A DNA stretch of 64,000 bases from positions 82,711 to 146,710 of the forward strand of contig JAUIAU010000004.1 of the NCBI GenBank assembly GCA_030425185.1, given 5' to 3'. Position 1 is the first letter of the stretch, and the number at the start of each line of letters is the position of its first letter. The notes beneath the pieces are model-generated. The model did not search any database. It saw nothing but the letters and a program-made list of their open reading frames with translations, and was not told the origin of the DNA. Below, one piece after another: positions 55,642 to 63,876 of the stretch. This DNA is from Alphaproteobacteria bacterium. Lineage in GTDB: Bacteria > Pseudomonadota > Alphaproteobacteria > Rhodobacterales > Rhodobacteraceae. Made by a program: the position numbers and the translations under genes.

Positions 55642-55658
55642 CCACCAATCCTGCACAG
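55642..55658 (+). repeat. dispersed intergenic repeat, copy B
   Basis: CCACCAATCCTGCACAG is identical to copy A (37243-37259). GGCGCC lies 2 bases before it, preceded by CCGGGTGCCCG, a sequence that also occurs beside copy A. Confidence 0.75.
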
Positions 55659-56004
55659 TGGCACCTGATCGGACGGCTCCGCCGCGCGTTTCGGGGCTGC
55701 GTCACCCGGACTGCGCCAGAATCCGCGATGTTCGATTTGTGCAAGCCGATTCCGATGGTCTGCGGAAGTCGTCTGCAAGAGAGGGCGAATCGGAGGGGAA
55801 GGTCAGCCTGTGGACGAACCGGGGGATACTTCTCCGGTGTCAGGGCCGTCGGTCGCGGCGCTGCCTCGTGGTGCAAGGCTTGTGCGCTGCTAAGTTCCGG
55901 GAACTGCGCGATTTCTGGGGCTCATGTCTATCCTGAACACAAGATACACGCCAGGCCGCTCAGGGCCAAGCAAAAACGCCCTCGTTGTGGACAACCGGGA
56001 TCGT

Positions 56005-56038
56005 CCAAAGAAAAACCGCGCCCCCATCGGGGACGCGG
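56005..56038 (-). terminator. rho-independent terminator of rplM-rpsI
   Basis: On the minus strand CCGCGTCCCC, a GAT loop and GGGGGCGCGG pair (one G-T) and are followed by TTTTTCTTT. It is 28 bases after the rpsI stop. Confidence 0.9.
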
Positions 56039-56065
56039 CCAGAACCTCGAAAGGTTGCGAAAGGA

Positions 56066-56554
56066 TTAACGCTTCGAGAACTGGAAGCTGCGGCGCGCCT
56101 TGCGCTTACCGAATTTCTTCCGCTCGACGACGCGGCTGTCACGGGTCAGGAAGCCCGCCGCCTTGAGCGCGCCACGCAGGCTCGGCTCGTAGAGTTGCAG
56201 CGCCTTCGAGATGCCGTGACGGACAGCGCCCGCCTGGCCCGAAAGACCGCCGCCCTTCACCGTGGCCATCACGTCGAACTCGCCTTCGACGCCCGCGATC
56301 TGGAACGGCTGGCGCAGGATCATCTGCAGCACGGGACGCGCGAAGTACGCCTCGTAGTCCTTGCCGTTCACGGTCATCTTGCCCGAGCCCGGCTTGACCC
56401 AGACCCGCGCGACAGCGTCTTTCCGTTTGCCGGTCGCATAGGAGCGACCGAGCGAGTCCCGCACCGGCTCGGCCGGGGCAAGGGTTTCGGTCTCGGCGGA
56501 GTCGGATCCGACCGCGGACTGGAGGTCCGACAGGGTTTTGATGTCGTCAGCCAT
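56066..56554 (-). CDS. rpsI: 30S ribosomal protein S9
   Basis: This 162-residue S9 has the core [20 protein letters not shown], then [40 protein letters not shown] and the invariant ending FSKR, whose C-terminal Arg reaches the P-site tRNA. An acidic N-terminal extension of about 36 residues (to [10 protein letters not shown]) is typical of Alphaproteobacteria. The start ATG 56554 is 5 bases after the rplM stop. The longer frame upstream is only the shifted reading of rplM. Confidence 0.98.
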   Translation of the reverse strand: MADDIKTLSDLQSAVGSDSAETETLAPAEPVRDSLGRSYATGKRKDAVARVWVKPGSGKMTVNGKDYEAYFARPVLQMILRQPFQIAGVEGEFDVMATVKGGGLSGQAGAVRHGISKALQLYEPSLRGALKAAGFLTRDSRVVERKKFGKRKARRSFQFSKR

Positions 56555-56559
56555 GGCGC

Positions 56560-57021
56560 TCAGCTCCGGGTGTTCTTCTTGTTCAGCGACTTGACGTCGA
56601 GAACTTCGGGATTTTGCGCCTCGTGCGGGTGCTCGGCCCCGGCGTAGACGCGCAGGTGGGTCATCTGGCGACGCGACAGCGGACCGCCCGGCAGCATCCG
56701 CTGCACGGCCTTGGTCACGACACGCTCCGGGTAGGCGCCCTCGAGCAGCTGCTCCGCGGTGCGCGACTTGATCCCGCCCGGGTGGCCGGTGTGCCAGTAG
56801 TAGGTCTTGTCCGTGCGCTTCTTGCCCGTCAGCTGCACCTTGTCGGCGTTGATGACGATCACGTTGTCCCCCATGTCCATGTGGGGCGTGAAGCTGGCCT
56901 TGTGCTTGCCGCGCAGGCGCATGGCGACGATCGAGGCAAGACGGCCCAGAACGACGCCCTCGGCGTCGATCAGGATCCATTTCTTGTCGATGTCCGCCGG
57001 GGTAGCGGTAAAGGTTTTCAT
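56560..57021 (-). CDS. rplM: 50S ribosomal protein L13
   Basis: This 153-residue L13 begins [20 protein letters not shown] and has [19 protein letters not shown], then [40 protein letters not shown] and [20 protein letters not shown]. The length is normal with a short C-terminal extension. It is cotranscribed with rpsI in the universal rplM-rpsI order. The roughly 170 bases before it, up to the thioesterase gene, contain an AT-rich part near 57140 that probably holds the promoter. Confidence 0.98.
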   Translation of the reverse strand: MKTFTATPADIDKKWILIDAEGVVLGRLASIVAMRLRGKHKASFTPHMDMGDNVIVINADKVQLTGKKRTDKTYYWHTGHPGGIKSRTAEQLLEGAYPERVVTKAVQRMLPGGPLSRRQMTHLRVYAGAEHPHEAQNPEVLDVKSLNKKNTRS

Positions 57022-57193
57022 CGTGGGTCCTCAAGTGATCGCGGGGGCGCGAAGGCCCCCGGGGATGGCGTGGTTCTAAGGATTTTCACGCTGCGGTCAA
57101 TGGCTACCTTCCCGCTTTTTCCAAGCGTTATCAGGTGCTTGAAAATATGGTATCTTTATACCCCATATTTCCACCCACTTTCGCCCTGCCCGC

Positions 57194-57613
57194 TCACCGC
57201 GGCGGGATCGAATAGGTCATGTTGGCCCGCGCGACCGGCTGCGCAGAGCCTTCCGAGAAGATCAGCCCGTCCCCCACCGCCAGGACGCGGCCCAGTTTCA
57301 GCAAGCGGCATTCGCACAGAAGGTCCCTGCCCGCTTCCGGCTTTCGCATGAAGTCCATGCTGCAACTCGTTGTGACCGCAAGCGCCTTTGGTCCGATCAT
57401 CGCCAAGACCGCGAGATAGACCGACACATCCGCCAGCGCGAACATCGACGGGCCCGACACCGTGCCGCCGGGCCGCAGGTGCCGCTCGGCCACCTTCAGC
57501 CGGGTGGTCAGGGTCATCGGCGCGACCGCCTCCACCGCGAAATCGTCCGAGACCTGGGCGAACTCCGACGCGAGGAAAGCCTCGAGCGCCGGTTTGTCCA
57601 TCTTCAATTCCAT
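57194..57613 (-). CDS. PaaI-type hotdog-fold thioesterase
   Basis: This 139-residue hotdog thioesterase hydrolyses acyl-CoA esters. Visible stretches are RHLRPGGTVSGPSMFALADV, where the His and the GG-x-x-xG-P-x pattern mark the active-site region, and TTSCSMDFMRKPEAGRDLLC. I chose ATG 57613 (MELKMDKPALEAF) because GGGGAAAG stands before it and the upstream reading is an Arg/Ser-rich artefact. It is divergent from the enoyl-CoA hydratase gene with 58 bases between starts, which suggests common control of acyl-CoA metabolism. The substrate is not known. Confidence 0.88.
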   Translation of the reverse strand: MELKMDKPALEAFLASEFAQVSDDFAVEAVAPMTLTTRLKVAERHLRPGGTVSGPSMFALADVSVYLAVLAMIGPKALAVTTSCSMDFMRKPEAGRDLLCECRLLKLGRVLAVGDGLIFSEGSAQPVARANMTYSIPPR

Positions 57614-57671
57614 CGCTTTCCCCTTGCGCGTGCCTCGCCTAGACTTCGCCCGTGAGCGAGCGGAGGACAAG

Positions 57672-58469
57672 ATGTCGGAACCATGCCTGAAGCGCGAAGA
57701 CAAGGACGGGATTGCCACCCTGACCTTGAACGATCCCAACAAACTCAACGCGTTGAGCGATCGGATGCTGGCCGCGCTTCAGGATCAAATCGACCGGCTG
57801 AATTCCGACACCGAGACTCGGGTGGTCATCCTGAAGGGCGCCGGCAAGGCGTTCTGCGCCGGCCATGATCTGCGCGAAATGCAGGCCATGCGCCAGTCCG
57901 AGGACAAGGGCGCCGCCGCGCTGTCGGACCTGTTCCAGCGCTGCACGGGCGTCATGACGGGCCTGATGCGCCTGCCGCAGCCCGTGGTGGCCCAGGTGCA
58001 CGGGATCGCCACCGCGGCCGGGTGTCAGCTCGTTGCCAGCTGCGATCTGGCGGTTGCGGCCGAGGGCACGAAGTTCGGGGTGAACGGCGTGAATATCGGA
58101 CTGTTCTGTTCGACGCCGATGGTGGCCCTCAGCCGGAATATCCCGCGCAAACAGGCGTTTGAGCTTCTGACTTCGGGCGAATTCATCGGTGCCGAGCGGG
58201 CCCGCGAGCTGGGGCTGATCAACCGGGCGGTGCCGGCCGAGGCGCTGGAGGCCGAGACGACCGCCCTCGCCCGCACCATCGCCGCGAAATTGTCCGGCGC
58301 CGTGCGCATCGGCAAGCGCGCCTTCTACGACCAGCTGCAGATGGGCATCGACGACGCCTATGCCCATACCGGCGCGGTCATGGTCGAGAACATGGCCCGC
58401 GACGACACCGCCGAGGGCATCGCCGCGTTCCTTGAGAAGCGCCGCCCGTCCTGGGCGCGCGACGTGTGA
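57672..58469 (+). CDS. enoyl-CoA hydratase/isomerase family protein
   Basis: This 265-residue crotonase-fold protein has the CoA pocket AFCAGHDLREMQAM near residue 63 and the oxyanion region GIATAAGCQLVASCDLAVAA near 112. The usual second catalytic Glu region reads NGVNIGLFCSTPMVALSRN, with no Glu at the E144 position. It may therefore be an isomerase, hydrolase or ECHDC3-like protein rather than a classical hydratase. ATG 57672 has CGGAGGAC about 6 bases before it. Its TGA directly abuts the convergent carboxypeptidase stop with no base between. Confidence 0.88.
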   Translation: MSEPCLKREDKDGIATLTLNDPNKLNALSDRMLAALQDQIDRLNSDTETRVVILKGAGKAFCAGHDLREMQAMRQSEDKGAAALSDLFQRCTGVMTGLMRLPQPVVAQVHGIATAAGCQLVASCDLAVAAEGTKFGVNGVNIGLFCSTPMVALSRNIPRKQAFELLTSGEFIGAERARELGLINRAVPAEALEAETTALARTIAAKLSGAVRIGKRAFYDQLQMGIDDAYAHTGAVMVENMARDDTAEGIAAFLEKRRPSWARDV

Positions 58470-59942
58470 TCACAGCACGTAGATCTCGCCGAACTTGGCG
58501 TCGAGATGATCGAGCAGCGGCGCTTCGCTCGGCGCCGTTCCGGTGGCCTGCGTGATCACCTCGCGCGGCTCCATCAGGCCGCCGTGCCGCTGGACCTTGT
58601 CGCGCAACCACGCGACCGCAGGTCCCGCATCTCCTTCGGCGAGGGCGGCATCTATGCCGTCAACTTCGGCCCGCAAGGCCTTGTAAAGACATCCGGCATA
58701 GACATTGCCAAGCGTGTAGGTCGGGAAGTACCCGAACAGGCCCACCGACCAGTGGACGTCCTGCAGCACCCCGTTCGACGGCTTGTCGACCGCCACCCCG
58801 AAGTCGGCGGCGAAGCGGGTGTTCCAGGCCTCCTCCAGGTCCGCGACATCGAGCGTGCCACCGATCAGGTCCCGTTCCAGATCGAAGCGCAGCAGGACAT
58901 GCAGGTTGTACTGCACCTCGTCCGCCTCTGTCCGAATATAGGATGGCGAGACGCGGTTCACCGAGCGGTAGAACGCCTCCGCGTCCGCGATGCCGAACGC
59001 CCCGAAACCGTCTGTCATCCGCCCGAACAGCCAGCCGGTGAAGGCCCGGCTGCGGCCAAGCTGGTTCTCGTAGATCCGGCTCTGGCTTTCGTGGACGCCC
59101 ATCGACACGCCCTGGCCGAGCGGAGTCATGGCGTAGGCCGGGTCGATTCCCTGCTCGTAGGCGGCGTGGCCGGTTTCATGGATTGTCGAGTAGAAACAGT
59201 TGAATGGATCACGTTCCGAAATCCGGGTGGTGATCCGGACGTCCGAGCCGGAGCCGGACGAAAACGGATGGACCGAGGTGTCGATCCGCCCCCGGTTCAG
59301 GTCATAGCCGAAGGCGAGCGCCAACTCGCGCGCGATCCGGGTCTGGGTCGCGCCATCATAGGTTCCGCTCAGCGGCGCGGGCGGGTTGTCGGCCCCGAGA
59401 ACCGCCTCGCGCAGCGCGACGAGGCGCGGCCGCAGCCGCCCGAACAGCGCGGACAGCTCCTCGCCGGTCGCGCCGGGTTCGTAATCGTCGAGCAGCGCGT
59501 CGTAGAGCGCCCCGTCGGTGGCGAGGCAGGCCGCCTCCTCGCGCCGCAGGTCGACCACCTGGCGCAGGACCGGCAGGAAGGCGGCGACATCCTCGTTCGC
59601 GCGCGCTTCGGCCCAGATGCCCTGCGCCCGCGAGGTCAGCCGCGCCAGCTCGGTCGCAAGCCGCGCCGGGATCTTGACCGTGCGCTCGTACGAGCGGCGG
59701 ATATGGCGCAATTGTGCTTCCGCAACAGGGTCTTGCGCCTCGGCCTTCGCGAGCCATTCGCCGATCCGCGGATCGGTCCGGCGGGCATGCAGCACGTCCT
59801 CGAGCGCGGCGATCTCTTCCGCGCGCTGCTCGGCCGCCCCGCGGGGCATGATCGTCTCCTGATCCCAGCCGAGGCGGCCGGCGATGCTCGCCAGGGCCTC
59901 GGTCTGGCGCTGAAAGGCCATCAGCGCGTCATATGCAGCCAT
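58470..59942 (-). CDS. M32-family metallocarboxypeptidase (Taq type)
   Basis: This 490-residue cytoplasmic enzyme removes C-terminal residues from peptides. The zinc motif is HETGH in YSTIHETGHAAYEQG near residue 248, with the third ligand Glu in GVHESQSRIYENQLGRS. Other M32 stretches are DVRITTRISERDPFNCFYST, ADEVQYNLHVLLRFDLERDL and VHWSVGLFGYFPTYTLGNVY. The start ATG 59942 has GAGGGG 7 bases upstream. The gene follows ctaA by 1 base, so the two are cotranscribed without an evident functional link. Confidence 0.95.
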   Translation of the reverse strand: MAAYDALMAFQRQTEALASIAGRLGWDQETIMPRGAAEQRAEEIAALEDVLHARRTDPRIGEWLAKAEAQDPVAEAQLRHIRRSYERTVKIPARLATELARLTSRAQGIWAEARANEDVAAFLPVLRQVVDLRREEAACLATDGALYDALLDDYEPGATGEELSALFGRLRPRLVALREAVLGADNPPAPLSGTYDGATQTRIARELALAFGYDLNRGRIDTSVHPFSSGSGSDVRITTRISERDPFNCFYSTIHETGHAAYEQGIDPAYAMTPLGQGVSMGVHESQSRIYENQLGRSRAFTGWLFGRMTDGFGAFGIADAEAFYRSVNRVSPSYIRTEADEVQYNLHVLLRFDLERDLIGGTLDVADLEEAWNTRFAADFGVAVDKPSNGVLQDVHWSVGLFGYFPTYTLGNVYAGCLYKALRAEVDGIDAALAEGDAGPAVAWLRDKVQRHGGLMEPREVITQATGTAPSEAPLLDHLDAKFGEIYVL

Positions 59943-59943
59943 C

Positions 59944-61080
59944 TCAAGCCCCTCGCAGCGATTGGACATCCGGGTAAATCGACAGGAACCGGGCCCGCAG
60001 GATCATCACGACCAGCAGGACGGCCCCCAGTTGGTGCGGCAGTGCCAGTCCGACCGGGGCGGAATGCATCACGGTCACGATGCCCAGGACCACCTGCACC
60101 AGCATCATCGCCATCATCATGTTGAAGGCGGCCTGCGTGCGCCGGTGCGGACTGCGCCGTCCGCGCAGCCAGACCACCAGCCCGAACAGGAACAGGAGGT
60201 AGCCCGCCACACGGTGATTGAACTGCACAAGCCCCGCGTTCTCAAAGAAATTCGACCACAGCGGGTCGAGGCCCAGCGGCTTCGGCGGCAGCAGGCCACC
60301 CGCCATCAGCGGCCAGTCGGTGAAGCCGCGCCCGGCATCGATCCCGGCCACCAAAGCGCCCAGCAGGATCTGCACCGCCGCCACGACCAGAAGCGCGCCG
60401 GTCAGCGTCGCAAGTCCCCCGTCGCCCTGCCGACGCGCTTGCATCAGCGCCGGTTCCTTGCGCCCGAGGCGCATCATGTACCACGCGATCAGGCCCAGGA
60501 TGAAGAACGCGAGGCCCAAGTGCGTGGCCAGCCGGTAGGACGCCACGTCCAGCATGCGCCCGGTCAGCCCGGACGAGACCATCCACCACCCGATCGCCCC
60601 TTGCAGCCCGCCGAGCGCGCCCAGCCCCAACAGGCGCGGCGTCCAGCCGGTCGGGATGCGCCGGGTGGCCAGGAAGAAGAAGAACCCGACCGCCCAGACC
60701 AGCCCGATCACGCGCCCGAGCTGCCGGTGCCCCCATTCCCACCAATATATGACCTTGAACTCTTCCAGCGTCATGCCGCGGTTCTGGAGCTGGTATTCCG
60801 GGATCGTCTTGTACTTTTCGAACTCCGAGGCCCAATGCGCCTCGTTCAGCGGCGGGATGGCCCCGGTCACGGGACGCCACTCGGTGATCGACAGGCCGGA
60901 ATCCGTGAGGCGCGTCATGCCGCCCACCGCGATCATCAGGACGACGAGCACGAAGAGCGCCCCCAGCCAGTTGCGGATCATTCCCCGCGCCGCGCGCCGA
61001 TCGCGGTCGAGCCCGCCCGGCGCCGCCGCGGTCCGCGCCGCGCCCTCACTGACCTCTTCGAAGAGTTTTCGGTCTGCCAT
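59944..61080 (-). CDS. ctaA: haem A synthase (COX15/CtaA)
   Basis: This 378-residue inner-membrane enzyme oxidises haem O to haem A for aa3-type cytochrome c oxidase. Eight membrane segments are visible. The conserved haem-ligand and loop motifs are VGGMTRLTDSGLSITEWRPV near residue 48, YWWEWGHRQLGRVIGLVWAV near 113, SYRLATHLGLAFFILG near 180 and VQFNHRVAGYLLF near 283. The N-terminal 30 residues are a soluble extension. It is the long alphaproteobacterial form without the Bacillus-type cysteine pair. It leads the ctaA-carboxypeptidase unit. Confidence 0.95.
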   Translation of the reverse strand: MADRKLFEEVSEGAARTAAAPGGLDRDRRAARGMIRNWLGALFVLVVLMIAVGGMTRLTDSGLSITEWRPVTGAIPPLNEAHWASEFEKYKTIPEYQLQNRGMTLEEFKVIYWWEWGHRQLGRVIGLVWAVGFFFFLATRRIPTGWTPRLLGLGALGGLQGAIGWWMVSSGLTGRMLDVASYRLATHLGLAFFILGLIAWYMMRLGRKEPALMQARRQGDGGLATLTGALLVVAAVQILLGALVAGIDAGRGFTDWPLMAGGLLPPKPLGLDPLWSNFFENAGLVQFNHRVAGYLLFLFGLVVWLRGRRSPHRRTQAAFNMMMAMMLVQVVLGIVTVMHSAPVGLALPHQLGAVLLVVMILRARFLSIYPDVQSLRGA

Positions 61081-61140
61081 CCGTCCTGTCCTCGTCTGTC
61101 TCGTTGCGGCCGGGCCTTGCGGCGCCCGGTCCGGCCCCGC

Positions 61141-61899
61141 TCAAGATGGGCGGTTCGTCCCGTCCTTCCAGCGCGCGAACTGCCGCAGCATTCCGTGCAG
61201 GATCTGCACATCCGCCAGCGTCAACGGAAGCCGTCCCCACATGTTGCGCAGCGATTGTTTCATGTGCGGGGCCTTGTCCTCCGGGAAGAAGAACCCGGCC
61301 TGCCCCAGCATGTCTTCGACATGATCGCCCAGCTTCTCGCGCTCGATCCCGTTGGCATAGCGCGTCTTCGCCATCTCCATCACCTCGCCCGGCACCTCGG
61401 TGGTGGCGCGCACCCACTCGTATCCGAGCAGCAGCACGCATTGCGCGAGGTTGAGCGACGGAAAGGCCGGGTTCACCGGGACCGACACGATTGCCGAGGC
61501 GCGCGCGATGTCGGCGTTCTCCAGACCCGCGCGCTCGGGCCCGAACAGCACGCCAACCCGTTGACCCTGCGCGATCATTTCCCGGGCCATCACCATCGCC
61601 CGCTCAGGCGAGACGACGGGCTTCGTCAGACCGCGCTGCCGGGCGGTTGTCGCAAAGAGATAATCGATGTCGGCGGTCGCCTCGGCCGTCGTCGGGTAGA
61701 TCGCGGCCTCGTCCAGCAGCCGCCCCGCCCCGCTGGCCAGCGCCACGGCGCGCTCGTTCGGCCAGCCGTCGCGCGGATCGACGACCCGCATCCGGTCAAG
61801 CCCGAAGTTCCACATCGCCCGAGCGGCGGCGCCGATGTTCTCGCCCATCTGCGGCTGGACGAGGATCATCGCGGGACTGGGCGGCACAGTGTCGGTCAT
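61141..61899 (-). CDS. trmJ: TrmJ-like tRNA/rRNA 2'-O-methyltransferase (SpoU family)
   Basis: This 252-residue SPOUT enzyme methylates ribose in RNA; TrmJ acts at tRNA position 32. The signatures are VQPQMGENIGAAARAMWNFG near residue 13, VGVLFGPERAGLENADI near 115 and VPVNPAFPSLNLAQCVLLLG near 138, which forms the SAM-binding knot. The C-terminal 80 residues are helical as in TrmJ. I chose ATG 61899 (MTDTVPPSP) because AAGG stands 6-7 bases before it; ATG 61905 is too close to it. The exact RNA target is inferred from the family. Confidence 0.9.
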   Translation of the reverse strand: MTDTVPPSPAMILVQPQMGENIGAAARAMWNFGLDRMRVVDPRDGWPNERAVALASGAGRLLDEAAIYPTTAEATADIDYLFATTARQRGLTKPVVSPERAMVMAREMIAQGQRVGVLFGPERAGLENADIARASAIVSVPVNPAFPSLNLAQCVLLLGYEWVRATTEVPGEVMEMAKTRYANGIEREKLGDHVEDMLGQAGFFFPEDKAPHMKQSLRNMWGRLPLTLADVQILHGMLRQFARWKDGTNRPS

Positions 61900-62011
61900 G
61901 GGCATCCTTCCGGTTTGACGCGGTGTAGAAAGGAGCGGCCCGGGACGCAATCCCCGTTGCCGTTGCGCCCCGCAGGCGATAGGACACCGGGACGCCGAAA
62001 GGGGACGGATC

Positions 62012-62632
62012 ATGTCGGATCGCGAGCAGCCGCAGCTTTATCTCATCACCCCGCCCGTGGTGGATTTGGACAGCTTTCCCGGCACCTTGGCAGGGCTTCT
62101 TGACGCGATGCCGATTGCCTGCGTGCGCCTGGCCCTGGCCAGCCGCGACGAGCGCGTGCTCGGCAAGACCGCCGACGCCCTGCGCGAGGTCGCCCATGCC
62201 CGCGACGTGCCGCTCGTGATCGACAGCCACGTTCTGCTGGTCGAGCGGCACGGCCTCGACGGGGTCCACCTGCCCGACGGCGGCAAGGGCCTGCGCAAGC
62301 TGCGCGACGAGCTTGGCGGCGACGTGATCCTCGGGGCCTATTGCGGCACCTCGCGCCATGTCGGCATGGCCGCGGGCGAAGCCGGGGCCGACTACATCGC
62401 CTTCGGGCCGGTCGAAGGCGGCAGCCTCGGCGACGGCAGTCTGGCCGAGACCGAGCTTTTCGCGTGGTGGTCCGAGATGATCGAACTGCCGGTGGTCGCC
62501 GAAGGCGGCCTGACCGCGGCCGCGGTCGAGCGTCTTGCGCCCGTGACCGACTTCTTCGCCATCGGCGACGAGATCTGGACCTCCGACGCGCCGCTGGCCG
62601 CGCTTCAGACCCTGACCGCGCCGCTGCGCTAG
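62012..62632 (+). CDS. ThiE-like protein (thiamine phosphate synthase fold)
   Basis: This 206-residue TIM-barrel protein is of the thiamine-monophosphate-synthase family: QLYLITPP at the start, GLDGVHLPDG near 85, AYCGTSRHVGMAAGEAGADY near 108, IAFGPVEGG and VVAEGGLTAAAVERL near 163. Several usual ThiE residues differ: the QLREK-type strand reads VRLALASRDE, the asparagine of IINDR is Ser in VIDSH, and HLGQ is HLPD. It is therefore probably a divergent paralogue with uncertain activity. No other thi gene is near. Its TAG stop overlaps that of hisI in CTAG. Confidence 0.8.
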   Translation: MSDREQPQLYLITPPVVDLDSFPGTLAGLLDAMPIACVRLALASRDERVLGKTADALREVAHARDVPLVIDSHVLLVERHGLDGVHLPDGGKGLRKLRDELGGDVILGAYCGTSRHVGMAAGEAGADYIAFGPVEGGSLGDGSLAETELFAWWSEMIELPVVAEGGLTAAAVERLAPVTDFFAIGDEIWTSDAPLAALQTLTAPLR

Positions 62633-62988
62633 GCCATCGGCGACATCAGCTCCACTTCGGAACCCTCTCTGACCGCTGTGTAAAAGCAGCTCCGCCGGTT
62701 GGTGTGGCAGGCCGGACCCTGTTGCCGGACCAGCACCAGCAGGCAGTCGCGGTCGCAGTCGAGGCGCAGGTCCACCAGCTCCTGCGTGTGGCCCGAGGTC
62801 TCGCCCTTGATCCAGAACGCCTGCCGCGACCGGCTCCAGTAGGTCACGCGCCTGGTCTCCAGCGTGCGCGCAACGGCTTCGGCGTTCATCCAAGCCATCA
62901 TCAGGACCTCCAGTGTCTCGGCGTCCTGCGCAATCACGGGGATGAGACCGGCCGCATCATAGCGCAGGGTTGCGGGATCAAAGGACAT
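62629..62988 (-). CDS. hisI: phosphoribosyl-AMP cyclohydrolase
   Basis: This 119-residue enzyme opens the adenine ring of PR-AMP in histidine synthesis. It has LIPVIAQDAETLEVLMMAWM, then YWSRSRQAFWIKGETSGHTQ near 50, and the metal-binding Asp/Cys cluster DLRLDCDRDCLLVLVRQQGP near 72, with ACHTNRRSCFY after it. Length and motifs are complete. I chose ATG 62988 (MSFDPATLRYDAAGLIP). It is convergent with the ThiE-like gene and divergent from the IscU-like gene; no other his gene is near. Confidence 0.96.
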   Translation of the reverse strand: MSFDPATLRYDAAGLIPVIAQDAETLEVLMMAWMNAEAVARTLETRRVTYWSRSRQAFWIKGETSGHTQELVDLRLDCDRDCLLVLVRQQGPACHTNRRSCFYTAVREGSEVELMSPMA

Positions 62989-63045
62989 GTGGTCTCTCCT
63001 GTCGCACGCGGGATTGCCGCCCGCTGATGCCGTGAGGATCGCAAA

Positions 63046-63498
63046 ATGTCCACCGATGCCGACCTGATGTCGCTCTATTCCACGCGCATCCTCGCGTTGG
63101 CGGCCTCGATTCCGCATGTCGGGCGGCTGGATCATCCGCAGGCCAGCGTGCGCAAGCGCGCCCCGCTCTGCGGCTCGATGGTGACCGTCGATCTGTCTCT
63201 CGACGGCGATGTGATCACGGAATTCGCCCAGGACGTGAAGGCCTGTGCCTTGGGACAGGCGGCGGCCTCGGTCCTGGGCGGCGTGGTCCTCGGACGGACG
63301 CTGACCGAGGTCCGCGCGGCCCGCGATGCGCTGCGGGCCATGCTGAAGTCCGACGGCCCGGTGCCCGATGCGCCCTTCGACGGGTTCGAGGTCCTGCTGC
63401 CCGCGCGCGGGTTCGGCAATCGTCACGCGTCGATCCTGCTGGCGATCGAGGCCACGGTCGAGGCCGGCGAAGAGGCACAGCGCTCGGCCTGTGCCTAA
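63046..63498 (+). CDS. IscU/NifU-like Fe-S scaffold family protein, third cysteine missing
   Basis: This 150-residue protein has the SufE/IscU-like NifU_N fold. Two of the three scaffold cysteines are present: Cys42 (RAPLCGSMVTVD) and Cys67 (VKACALGQAAASV). The third, expected near residue 126, is replaced (RGFGNRHASI), although a Cys occurs at 149. Such proteins are common in Rhodobacteraceae beside hisI and are labelled Fe-S scaffold. A normal three-Cys cluster assembly role is doubtful. It is divergent from hisI with 57 bases between starts. Confidence 0.85.
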   Translation: MSTDADLMSLYSTRILALAASIPHVGRLDHPQASVRKRAPLCGSMVTVDLSLDGDVITEFAQDVKACALGQAAASVLGGVVLGRTLTEVRAARDALRAMLKSDGPVPDAPFDGFEVLLPARGFGNRHASILLAIEATVEAGEEAQRSACA

Positions 63499-63523
63499 GC
63501 GTTACCTCCCAACAGCATCTTCC

Positions 63524-63566
63524 GAAAAAGAAAAAGCCGCCGCGCTCTTGGGGGGAACGCGGCGGC
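63524..63566 (-). terminator. minus-strand rho-independent terminator
   Basis: GCCGCCGCG and CGCGGCGGC form a perfect 9-bp stem with a 13-base loop. On the minus strand it is followed by TTTTTCTTTTTC. It ends the transcript of the 39-residue peptide gene and lies 26 bases beyond the stop of the convergent IscU-like gene. Confidence 0.85.
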
Positions 63567-63688
63567 AAGTGGCGTGTCTGTCGAGGCGCGTGCCCGGCCG
63601 GAACTTCAACGGGACAGTGTCGAAGGAGCCGTTTGGGGGAACGGGAGGCCGGGCGCGAAACAGACCGCAGGCAGAGCGAGGTCCGGCG

Positions 63689-63808
63689 TCAGAAGACCGC
63701 CGGGACGAAAAACAGGAGCGACACGACGCCGATGAGGGCAACGCCACCGATGGCGTCCTGAACCCAGTCATGGGCGGCGTCGGGGGTCATCTTGAAGAAA
63801 CGGGTCAT
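63689..63808 (-). CDS. 39-residue membrane peptide
   Basis: This small frame encodes MTRFFKMTPDAAHDWVQDAI followed by a single hydrophobic helix (GGVALIGVVSLLFFVPAVF) up to the stop. GGAGG stands 5 bases before the ATG, an excellent ribosome site. A terminator follows about 120 bases downstream on the same strand. The short soluble head, one helix and no tail resemble respiratory-complex or envelope micro-proteins. I do not recognise the family. It was too short for routine gene calling but is well supported by its ribosome site and terminator. Confidence 0.7.
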   Translation of the reverse strand: MTRFFKMTPDAAHDWVQDAIGGVALIGVVSLLFFVPAVF

Positions 63809-63876
63809 GGCATCCTCCGTGTTCCGGTGTTGCCATACTGTTCTCATATCCCGGGTTGTCTGTAAAGAACATTTTA

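Larger units (their letters stand above)
55209..56004. other. gene-free stretch upstream of the ABC importer
   Basis: About 800 bases between the divergent ends of the importer operon and the rpsI terminator. Open frames here (up to 204 codons on the plus strand) have arginine/proline-rich, low-complexity products and no ribosome site, so I do not call a gene. It holds the tandem palindromes at 55428-55468 and dispersed-repeat copy B at 55642-55658. It could be a degraded gene or an insertion remnant. Confidence 0.6.

Noticed and set aside
55455..56069. 204-codon plus-strand frame in the gap upstream of the ABC importer
   Set aside because: Arg/Pro-rich irregular product, no ribosome site, and it runs into the rpsI terminator. 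Treated as noncoding.
61906..62011. TPP riboswitch before the ThiE-like gene
   Set aside because: The conserved CTGAGA core is absent.
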